Part shown: positions 1-5,560 of the stretch, in pieces
Layout: every line of letters starts with the position of its first letter
Position numbering within the stretch: the first letter of the stretch is position 1
Assembly (NCBI GenBank): GCA_038211505.1
Contig: JBBQVO010000203.1
Location: 1 to 5,646, forward strand
Direction of reading: 5' to 3'
From: JBBQVO01 sp038211505
GTDB taxonomy: Bacteria > Chloroflexota > Dehalococcoidia > DSTF01 > JACRBR01
DNA: 5,646 nucleotides
Made by a program: the position numbers and the translations under genes
Notes under the pieces: model-generated
Told to the model about the DNA's origin: nothing
Database searches by the model: none
Seen by the model: only the letters and a program-made list of their open reading frames with translations

Positions 1-1133
1 GCCGCAATCGCCAGCGAGTCCGCCGCCATCCGCGCTCGTAGCACGTCATCGCGCAGCACGGACGTCATCACCGCCGCGAGCGCCGCGGCGTCCCCGGCCG
101 GCACGACGGCATCGCGATCGACCACGAGTTCCGGTAGGCCGCCCGTCTCGGTGACGATCATCGCCCGTCCGAACGGCAGCGCCCGTGTGCCGACGCCGGT
201 CTGCGCGTCGAAGTGCGTGTACGGCAGCACGACGAGATCCGCCGCCACGAAGTAGCGTTCGATCTCGCCCGTCGGCACGTAGTCGAGGAACAACCGCACG
301 CGCTCGCCGAGGCCCAGCTCATCGATCAGCCGCTGATACGGCGCCCAATCGCCCCACGGCTTGCCGGCGATCACCAGCACGGCATCCGGCAGTGCGCGCG
401 CCACGTCGGCGAACGCCCGCAGCAGCACATCGACGCCCTTGTACGGACGAATATTCCCGAAGCACAGCGCCACGCGCGCATCGGCTGCAATGCCGAGAAG
501 CGCTCGCGCGTCTCTAGCCGTCATACCCGTGCGCGGCGTCTCGAGCACCCCGTGCGGCAGCACGCTGATGCGCCGCTCGTCGCCGCCGACGATCGCGGCC
601 AGCGCGGCGCGATTCTGCTCCGAATGCACGATGAATGTGTGCGCGAAGCGGAAGATCGCGCGATTCAGCAGGCGCTTCGCGATGCCGCCTTCGTGCGGCG
701 AAACGTTATGCACCGTCATGACGACCCGCTTTCCGCGCAGCCGCGCGATGCCGAGCGCCGTCGCGTACACCGGCGCCAGTGCGTAGCTCCACCACTGCGC
801 GTGCACGACATCGCCTCGGAGCGCAAAGCCGGCGCGCATCCACGAGAACGGGTTGTACCAGCTGAGGTTGTTGTGCAGCATGACCCCGTCGAACGACGGC
901 GTCTCGACGCCAGCTTCGTCCGGCGCGCCACCCGGATACGCTCGTCGCGGGTAGATGCTGCGGAAGCCGTAGAAGTCGATCTTGACGTCGTCCCGTGCCG
1001 ATAGCGCACCCAGCAGCCCGGCCGTATACGCCGATACGCCCTTGACGGGCGGCAGTGACCCGATGACGGACACGCGCAGGCCGCAGGCGTCGCCGCTCGG
1101 GTACTCGGAGCTACGGGGCCGAATTGATGGCAC
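1..1133 (-). CDS. GT4-type glycosyltransferase, C-terminus cut by window edge
   Basis: A GT-B fold, family 4-like retaining glycosyltransferase that would transfer sugar from a nucleotide-sugar donor in the cytoplasm, probably onto a lipid-linked or polysaccharide acceptor. The frame is open for 377 codons from a GTG to the window edge; an in-frame TAG lies seven codons upstream. The GTG is chosen because GGGAG sits 9 nt upstream; a GTG at 1073 (before SVIGSLPPVKG) is the main alternative and starts nearer the first beta strand. The N-terminal acceptor domain shows VIGSLPPVKGVSAY (about 23-36), HAQWWSY (111-117) and TVHNVSPHEGG (140-150). The C-terminal donor domain shows FGNIRPYKGVDVLL (225-238; R229 and K232 expected to contact the donor diphosphate), VLVIAGKPWG (252-261), and DAQTGVGTRALPFGRAMIV (309-327) leading into TETGGLPELV. 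The first Glu of the usual EX7E motif is absent; a Q-T-G form occupies that place, as in some GT4 subgroups. Donor and acceptor are unknown. It is transcribed divergently from the GT-C gene. Confidence 0.9.
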   Translation of the reverse strand, partial: MPSIRPRSSEYPSGDACGLRVSVIGSLPPVKGVSAYTAGLLGALSARDDVKIDFYGFRSIYPRRAYPGGAPDEAGVETPSFDGVMLHNNLSWYNPFSWMRAGFALRGDVVHAQWWSYALAPVYATALGIARLRGKRVVMTVHNVSPHEGGIAKRLLNRAIFRFAHTFIVHSEQNRAALAAIVGGDERRISVLPHGVLETPRTGMTARDARALLGIAADARVALCFGNIRPYKGVDVLLRAFADVARALPDAVLVIAGKPWGDWAPYQRLIDELGLGERVRLFLDYVPTGEIERYFVAADLVVLPYTHFDAQTGVGTRALPFGRAMIVTETGGLPELVVDRDAVVPAGDAAALAAVMTSVLRDDVLRARMAADSLAIA

Positions 1134-1225
1134 GGCGCGATGCTCCCAGGCCTAACTCGGGACGGCGGGCGGGAGCCGTGCGAGGTCCGTTGAATACGGA
1201 AATGCTACATCTTGGCCGGGCCGTC

Positions 1226-1254
1226 ACTATAATGCGTTGGCTCTGACCCGTCAA
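1226..1254 (-). promoter_or_regulatory. Candidate sigma70-type promoter for the left glycosyltransferase
   Basis: Read on the minus strand, TTGACG (1254-1249) and TATAGT (1231-1226) are separated by exactly 17 nt. Each box matches the sigma70 consensus at five of six positions. Transcription would start near 1219, giving a 5' leader of roughly 85 nt before the GTG at 1133. The region is less GC-rich than the flanking genes, as expected for a promoter. The -35 box lies within one half of the inverted repeat at 1249-1271, so a bound regulator could block it. Confidence 0.55.
1228..1233 (+). promoter_or_regulatory. Possible -10 box (TATAAT) for the plus-strand GT-C gene
   Basis: A perfect TATAAT hexamer on the plus strand overlaps the minus-strand -10 box, so the two divergent promoters may share this AT-rich core. 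No convincing -35 box lies 16-18 nt upstream (the bases there read roughly GCTACAT), so the case rests on the -10 box and the position only. The leader to the proposed CTG start would be about 135 nt. Confidence 0.3.
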
Positions 1255-1271
1255 CGCAAAGAACGTTGACG
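1249..1271. promoter_or_regulatory. Perfect 8-bp inverted repeat, operator-like
   Basis: CGTCAACG (1249-1256) and CGTTGACG (1264-1271) are perfect reverse complements separated by 7 nt (CAAAGAA). The dyad covers the -35 box of the minus-strand promoter and would lie within the first transcribed bases if the plus-strand TATAAT is used. That is a typical position for a dimeric repressor site acting on both divergent genes. There is no T-run on either side, so it does not look like an intrinsic terminator. No regulator gene is in the window. Confidence 0.4.
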
Positions 1272-1360
1272 TGGTTGTAATATATCCGGCCTGAGACCCC
1301 GCCGTTGGCGCGCCGCCTACCACTTTCGGCCGCGCCCTTGACATCGAGATGTGTCGATTC

Positions 1361-1376
1361 GGAGGCCGAACCCCTG
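1361..1376 (+). promoter_or_regulatory. Strong Shine-Dalgarno deciding a CTG start
   Basis: GGAGG (1361-1365) is followed after 8 nt by CTG (1374-1376), which is in frame with the long GT-C reading frame and immediately precedes its first hydrophobic segment. There is no in-frame ATG or GTG upstream of that segment. The two in-frame TTG codons (1305, 1338) have no comparable Shine-Dalgarno sequence. Confidence 0.5.
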
Positions 1377-3719
1377 CACCTCGTTGCCATCGTCATCGCG
1401 GCGCCGCTGATCTTCCTCCTCCCCGGCATCCTCACGCTCGCCCGCAAGAGCGTCCTGCCCTCCACCCGAACCACAGCTCCCCCATCCGCCGCGCCCGGCC
1501 GCAGTACCCCGCCACTCCCGCCCACAGCTCTCACGTCAACAGCCACAGTCCCCGATTCAAGCCCCTCTCCCCCTGACGGAGAGGGGTGGCCGGAGGCCGT
1601 CGCAGACTCGCCGTGGAGAGGGGTGAGGGCTCCCCGCTCTACGCCGACCACACTTTCGCCCGCCTCCGATTGGCTCGAGACGGGCCTGCTCGCCATCCTC
1701 ACAAGCGTCACCCTCGCGGCTGCGGTCGCGATGACGCTGGCGCTATTCGGCGTCTACTCCGTCTGGGGCGTCGCGGCGGTGCTCGCCGGCTACTCGGCGC
1801 TCGCGGCCGGCGTTCGGGTCGCGATGCGCCAACCCTTGCCGCGGCCCTCGTTCTCCGGCATCGAGATCACGCCGGCGATCGTGTTGCCCTTCGCTGTGGC
1901 GATCATCGCCGGCGTCATGCTGCTGCGGCCGTTCGAGAACGTGCTGCTGTTTCAGGATCCGAGCGTCTATCTCGATTCCGGCATGCACATCTCGAAGACC
2001 GGCCAGTCGACCGTCGACGACAGCCTGTACTACAGCCTCTCGCCGGCGACGCGCACCGCGTTCACCGGCCGCGACATCACCGGCGATGGCCATCCGACGC
2101 AACTCCGCGGCCACGGCTTGCTCGTCGATACGCGCAACGACCGGACCGTGCCGCAGTTCTTCCAGTTCACGCCCGGCTGGATCGCCATCTTCGATTCGCT
2201 CTTCGGCCATCGCGGCGCGCTGTACGCGATCCCGCTGCTCGCCGTGCTGGCGACGGTGCTGGTGTACGCGGCGGCCGCGCGCCTCTTCGGCATCTGGGCG
2301 GGGGCGATTGCGGCGCTGCTGCTGATCATCAATCCGGCGCAGATCTGGTGGGGACGCAATCACGACTCCGACATCGTCGTGCAGTTGCTGCTGTTCGGCG
2401 GCATCGTCGCGTGGAACCGCTACGAAGCGACGAAGCGCGCCGAGTGCGCCGCCGTCGCCGGCTTCGTGCTCGGCGCGATCGCCCTCGCCCGTGTCGACGT
2501 CTTCCTCGTGCTGGCGCCCGTCGCCGCGTTCTTGATCTGGCAGGCGCTACGCGGCCGATGGGAGCTCGGCATGACAGCGTTCGCCGCCGCGATGGCTCCC
2601 GTCGTCGGCGTCGGCGCGATCTTCGCTCTGACGTTCGAGCAGCCGTACACGCGCTTCCAGTATCACAGCATGCACAACGGCATCATGCCGCTGCTCTATG
2701 CCGCGATCGCGATCGTCGTCGTCGCGATCGTCGCCGCCGCGATCATCCGCCCTCGACGGATCATCGACACGATCCGTAACCGCGACCTTCGGCGCGCGCT
2801 CTGGGCGATAGCCGCCGCCATCGTCGTCGCGGCGTTCGCCGCATACTTCATCCGCCCGCTGTTCGAGCCGGCATCGACCGGCGATGCGATCGCCGACGCC
2901 ACGCGCAACGCCAGCCACGAGAGCCTTGTGCGTCTCGGCTGGTATCTCACGGCGCCGGGCCTGATCGCGACCGTCGTCGGCTTCGCGCTGATCATCGTCA
3001 CGCGACCGACGCGGCCCGTCGCGCTCTTCCTGCTGCTCGTGATGACGCCGACGATCTTCTACCTGCAGAACCCGCGCGTCAGCCCGGATCAGATCTGGGC
3101 CAGCCGCCGCTTCATCGCCGCGACGATCCCCGCCGCGGCGATCGCCATCGGCTTTCTCGTCGCCGAAGCTTCTGGGCTCGGGCGATGGCGGCCGCCGCGC
3201 AGCGATCTCGCGCGATACGGCGCGCCGATCGCGGCCTACGCACTCGCGCTCGCCGTCGTCGCGCTGTCGCTTCGCGCGAGCTCGCCGCTGATCCGCCACG
3301 TCGAGCAGCAGGGCTCGCCCGATCAGGTGCGCGCGATCGCCAACGCGATCCCGCAAGACGCCGTCGTCATCGTCTCGCCGCCGTCGTTCGGTTCCGATCT
3401 GCTCGCGCCGACGCTGAAGCTGCTGTACGGCCGGGACACCTACGCGGTGAATTACGATACGCCGCCCGCCGCCATCGACGAACTGATCGCCGCCGCCGCG
3501 ACGCACAACCGCCCCGTCTACATCCTCGCCGGCTTCGACGGCCTCAAGCCGCTCTTCCCGCTCGGCCCGACGCTCACACTCCCGCCCCGCACCTACACCA
3601 AGACCGCCGACATCTCCTTCGACGCCCCCGTCCTCGATCTGCGCTTCGACGGCATCCCGACGACAGGCACACGCCTGCAGCTCGTCGGCGCGCTGTACAG
3701 GCTGGACGCGCCGCCCTGA
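1374..3719 (+). CDS. GT-C-type multi-pass membrane glycosyltransferase
   Basis: A large integral membrane protein with the architecture of GT-C enzymes (PMT/ArnT/GT39-like), which move a sugar from a polyprenyl-phosphate donor to an acceptor on the outer face of the inner membrane. From the CTG at 1374 it has 781 residues; from the TTG at 1305 it has 804 (numbers below use the latter). TM1 is about 25-45, with FLLPG at its end. A Pro/Ser/Thr-rich linker spans 50-125. About fifteen further hydrophobic segments follow between 125 and 657, and then a soluble, presumably periplasmic, tail (660-804). GT-C signs are the acidic first large loop FQDPSVYLDSG (216-226; D218 is a candidate catalytic Asp), FFQFTPGW (285-292) at the end of that loop, and NPAQIWWGRNHDSD (343-356), which resembles the 'P-x-x-W-x-x-R' loop of the superfamily. 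Start assignment is uncertain. The linker contains an embedded palindromic repeat. It faces the minus-strand GT4 and membrane-protein pair across an 80-bp convergent gap. Substrate is unknown, and assignment to a named family is not secure. Confidence 0.85.
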   Translation: MHLVAIVIAAPLIFLLPGILTLARKSVLPSTRTTAPPSAAPGRSTPPLPPTALTSTATVPDSSPSPPDGEGWPEAVADSPWRGVRAPRSTPTTLSPASDWLETGLLAILTSVTLAAAVAMTLALFGVYSVWGVAAVLAGYSALAAGVRVAMRQPLPRPSFSGIEITPAIVLPFAVAIIAGVMLLRPFENVLLFQDPSVYLDSGMHISKTGQSTVDDSLYYSLSPATRTAFTGRDITGDGHPTQLRGHGLLVDTRNDRTVPQFFQFTPGWIAIFDSLFGHRGALYAIPLLAVLATVLVYAAAARLFGIWAGAIAALLLIINPAQIWWGRNHDSDIVVQLLLFGGIVAWNRYEATKRAECAAVAGFVLGAIALARVDVFLVLAPVAAFLIWQALRGRWELGMTAFAAAMAPVVGVGAIFALTFEQPYTRFQYHSMHNGIMPLLYAAIAIVVVAIVAAAIIRPRRIIDTIRNRDLRRALWAIAAAIVVAAFAAYFIRPLFEPASTGDAIADATRNASHESLVRLGWYLTAPGLIATVVGFALIIVTRPTRPVALFLLLVMTPTIFYLQNPRVSPDQIWASRRFIAATIPAAAIAIGFLVAEASGLGRWRPPRSDLARYGAPIAAYALALAVVALSLRASSPLIRHVEQQGSPDQVRAIANAIPQDAVVIVSPPSFGSDLLAPTLKLLYGRDTYAVNYDTPPAAIDELIAAAATHNRPVYILAGFDGLKPLFPLGPTLTLPPRTYTKTADISFDAPVLDLRFDGIPTTGTRLQLVGALYRLDAPP
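1562..1630. repeat. Palindromic GGAGAGGGG repeat embedded in the GT-C gene
   Basis: CCCCTCTCC (1562-1570) and GGAGAGGGG (1578-1586) form a perfect 9-bp inverted repeat around a 7-nt loop. A second GGAGAGGGG follows at 1615-1623, continuing as TGAGGGC. This arrangement resembles a widespread class of dispersed, normally intergenic palindromic elements whose spurious translations read 'PSPxGEG'. Here it is read in frame as SPSPPDGEGW and GVRAP (about residues 86-110 in the 804-residue numbering), inside the linker after TM1. The identification as a dispersed element is from memory of such repeats; copy number in this genome is unknown. Confidence 0.65.
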
Positions 3720-3799
3720 CGATCGAGTCGCTACGCGAGGCGGTTGGTGACATGCTCGACGCAGATGCGAGCGACACTGAGGGCGCTCGAGCAGCCGGC
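3720..3799. other. Short convergent intergenic gap, no clear terminator
   Basis: The gap lies between the stop of the plus-strand GT-C gene and the 3' end of the restored minus-strand membrane gene. The only structure seen is a perfect 7-bp inverted repeat, TGCTCGA (3753-3759) with TCGAGCA (3787-3793), separated by 27 nt. It is not followed by a T-run on either strand, so intrinsic termination is not supported. No gene is seen here. Confidence 0.4.
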
Positions 3800-3945
3800 C
3801 TAATGTAGTGCGATGTAGACAACGAAGAAGAGAGTGGTGAAGACTGACCACGCGCCAAGCCCGAGGTTCATGACGAGGCGCGGGTGAGATTTGTATGGGG
3901 CGTGCAAGGGGCACACACCAACTGCAACGAGCAATGCCCGAGCGC
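3800..3945 (-). pseudogene. Out-of-frame 3' remainder of the small membrane protein gene
   Basis: In the -1 frame relative to the gene starting at 4212, this stretch encodes ALLVAVGVCPL, then PYKSHPRLVMN, then the hydrophobic segment GAWSVFTTLFFVVYIAL and a TAG stop at 3802-3800. The reading is that of a membrane protein, whereas the in-frame tail of the upstream gene (CAPCTPHTNLTRASS) is not. Adding one base, for instance a fourth G in the GGG run (CCC at 3937-3939 on the plus strand), joins the two parts into a continuous protein of 137 residues reading PFGALGALLVAVG at the junction. This may be a true one-base deletion or a sequencing or assembly error. Confidence 0.6.
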
Positions 3946-4212
3946 TCCGAACGGAACGAGCGCGAGCGGCAACAGGTCTCTCGTTGAGTAGTCGTACACG
4001 GAGAAGAAGACGATAGCGCTGAGTGCGCAGCTCGATGCCGAGATGCCAGCGACGACTCCGACGGCCACCGAATCGGCGAGCGCAAACGCAAATGCTCGCA
4101 ATCCACGTTGGCGACCGCCGACGAAGTCGGCTCGATCGACTGACGCGTCGAGGCGCGTCTCGCGTTCGACGGCGCGCCGCTCGAACGCTTCCTCGTCCTC
4201 GTAGCGGCTCAT
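3868..4212 (-). CDS. Small multi-pass membrane protein, frameshifted C-terminus
   Basis: The product is not recognised. As read it has 114 residues. The N-terminus is hydrophilic and strongly charged (MSRYEDEEAFERRAVERET), cytoplasmic by the look of it. A long hydrophobic stretch follows at about 41-71 (FAFALADSVAVGVVAG through SAIVFFSVYDY), and another begins at LLPLALVPFGAL (about 80-91). Its ATG shares the bases ATGA with the TGA stop of the upstream GT4 gene (4212-4209), which argues strongly that it is real and translationally coupled. After about residue 91 the frame leaves membrane-protein-like sequence; the expected continuation is in the -1 frame, ending at 3800. The restored product would have three or four membrane segments. 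Its role in the glycosylation locus cannot be inferred beyond co-expression with the glycosyltransferase. Confidence 0.65.
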   Translation of the reverse strand: MSRYEDEEAFERRAVERETRLDASVDRADFVGGRQRGLRAFAFALADSVAVGVVAGISASSCALSAIVFFSVYDYSTRDLLPLALVPFGALGHCSLQLVCAPCTPHTNLTRASS

Positions 4213-5375
4213 CTAGTCGGACCCGACGCCTCGGCGCTAACCACCCCCACGTACACCGCCTCTACCGCCGCCGCGACGCGATCCCACGACGATGACGACG
4301 CCCGCTCGTGCGCCGCCGCGCCCATCGCCGCGCGGCGCGGATCATCGGATAGCAGCGACGCGATCGCCGACGCGAATGCGTCCGGCTCGGCGGCGGCGAC
4401 GAGCCCAGTCTCGCCATCTCGGACCAGCGCTTCCGTCGCGCTGAATGCCGACGCGGCGACGACGCACGGCAGGCCGCAGGCCATCCCCTCCAGCGCGCCG
4501 ATGCCAAATCCCTCGGCGATCGACGGCCAGGCGAAAACGCGCGCCGATTTCACCGCCGCAAAAAAGTCATCATCGTCCTCAATGCGACCGCGGAACGTGA
4601 CGCGATCGTCGATCTTCAGTTCACGCGACATCGCCTCCAGCGCCGCCCGCTCCGGGCCGTCGCTGATGATCATGCAAGTTGCGCGGCGTCCGTCTCGATC
4701 GAGCGCGGCGATCGCGCGCAGCAGGAGCGGCACATTTTTCTGCGCGTTGAGGCGTCCGGCGCAGACGATGTCGACCGACTTCTCCGGCGCCGGCACGCGA
4801 TCGATGCGCTCGATGTCGACGCCAGGCTCGATCACGTGCAGTGGCATCGCCGACGGACGGTGCGCCGCCATCCGCGCCGCCGTCGTCGCCGAAATGGCGA
4901 TCTGCGCGTCGCCCATGCGCACCGCCGCGCGCTCGATCATGCGCGCCGCGCGGCCGGCCGCACCGCCGAGATACTCGAGCCAGTACGCATCCCAGTACTC
5001 GAACCACGTCGCCACGAACCGCTCGCCACGCGCGCGCGATGCCAGCCGCGCGCTGAAGATCGGCAGAAACGGCACCGACGGGCAATCGATCACGTCGAAC
5101 CGCTCGCGCAGCAAAGACGGCAGCACGCGCGCCGAGAACGACACCGCCTCCGACATCCGCCGCCGGCCGTCGGCGCCGTAGAGCGCCGGCGGCGCGCCGA
5201 CGCCGTGATACGTGATGCCGTCGATCGTCGTCCGCGCGGCGCCCGCCCAGTACTGCCACGAGATCAGATGCACGTCGTGCCGCGCCGCCAGCCGCCGGGC
5301 GATCTCGTAGTACCGTCGCTCACCGCCGCCCTTCACGTACGGAAAGACGGCGTCGTACACCATCGCAATCTTCAT
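4209..5375 (-). CDS. GT4 family glycosyltransferase
   Basis: A complete 388-residue GT-B glycosyltransferase, a normal length for family 4. It would use a nucleotide-sugar donor in the cytoplasm to extend a glycolipid or polysaccharide chain. The N-terminal domain starts at MKIAMVYDAVFPYVKGGGER, where the glycine-rich loop (25-28 in many relatives; here GGGER at 16-20) follows the first strand. Next come HDVHLISWQYW (33-43), DVIDCPSVPF (94-103) and TWFEYWDAYWLEYLGG (123-138). The C-terminal domain has IEPGVDIERID (182-192), CAGRLNAQKNVPLLLRA (205-221; R208 and K213 are the likely phosphate contacts), MIISDGPERAAL (235-246), and a full EX7E motif, E288-GFGIGAL-E296, in SIAEGFGIGALEGMACG. The ATG at 5375 is preferred although its Shine-Dalgarno sequence is weak. 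An in-frame extension to 5558 exists, but it only translates the upstream repeat element (TTKGTKG-type sequence). It overlaps the downstream membrane gene by ATGA. The sugar specificity is unknown. Confidence 0.93.
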   Translation of the reverse strand: MKIAMVYDAVFPYVKGGGERRYYEIARRLAARHDVHLISWQYWAGAARTTIDGITYHGVGAPPALYGADGRRRMSEAVSFSARVLPSLLRERFDVIDCPSVPFLPIFSARLASRARGERFVATWFEYWDAYWLEYLGGAAGRAARMIERAAVRMGDAQIAISATTAARMAAHRPSAMPLHVIEPGVDIERIDRVPAPEKSVDIVCAGRLNAQKNVPLLLRAIAALDRDGRRATCMIISDGPERAALEAMSRELKIDDRVTFRGRIEDDDDFFAAVKSARVFAWPSIAEGFGIGALEGMACGLPCVVAASAFSATEALVRDGETGLVAAAEPDAFASAIASLLSDDPRRAAMGAAAHERASSSSWDRVAAAVEAVYVGVVSAEASGPTR

Positions 5376-5415
5376 CGCGACAGCGTATCCGACCGCCTTC
5401 GCCACGAAGAGCCGG

Positions 5416-5520
5416 TTTAGCCACGAAGGACACGAAGGGGGACGTGTGAGGGTGATCCATCTTCCATCCTCCACTTTCCATCTTCGCTCTACCCCTCCCT
5501 TCGTGCCCTTCGTGGTTAAA
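5416..5520. repeat. Composite inverted-repeat element upstream of trmD
   Basis: The left arm (5416-5441) and right arm (5495-5520) are imperfect reverse complements, 23 of 26 positions matching. Both are built from CACGAAGG units (core CCACGAAGGACACGAAGG on the left). Extra partial units flank them: CCACGAAG at 5402-5409 and CTTCGTCG at 5523-5530. Between the arms lies a pyrimidine-rich block in which TCCATCTTC occurs twice, 21 nt apart (5456-5464 and 5477-5485), with TCCATCCTCCAC in between. Similar CACGAAGG palindromes are scattered between genes in several bacterial phyla (recalled, not searched) and give spurious 'NHEGHEG' or 'TTKGTKG' translations. The element fills most of the gap between two divergent genes. 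It encodes no transposase and is probably non-autonomous or a relic. Confidence 0.75.
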
Positions 5521-5560
5521 CCCTTCGTCGTTAACCGCGAAGTTCCCGTAACATTCACGC

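Noticed and set aside
213..1004. Long plus-strand open frame of 263 codons opposite the left glycosyltransferase
   Set aside because: It is rich in Arg, His and Ala with no recognisable domain, and lies fully antisense to a gene with clear GT4 motifs. High GC suppresses stop codons in shadow frames.
1338..1343. TTGACA as a -35 box upstream of the GT-C gene
   Set aside because: The bases 16-18 nt downstream are GC-rich (around GGAGGC) and do not resemble a -10 box.
1586..2779. Plus-strand open frame of 397 codons overlapping the GT-C gene
   Set aside because: Arg/Ala-rich shadow in another frame of the membrane protein gene, with no motifs.
3753..3793. Inverted repeat TGCTCGA/TCGAGCA as a bidirectional terminator
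   Set aside because: Only 7 bp with a 27-nt loop and no T-run on either strand; likely chance.
2547..4106. Minus-strand open frame of 519 codons opposite the GT-C gene
   Set aside because: The translation is strongly Arg/Asp/Glu biased without hydrophobic cores, and it overlaps the GT-C gene and the small membrane protein gene. It looks like a mirror of GC-rich coding sequence.
5416..5520. The repeat element as a CRISPR array
   Set aside because: The units are inverted, short and without regular unique spacers of uniform length, and no cas gene is present.
5376..5558. 61-residue N-terminal extension of the right GT4 enzyme
   Set aside because: It translates the CACGAAGG repeat element (TTKGTKG-type sequence). 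The GT4 fold begins at MKIAMVYD, coded from 5375.
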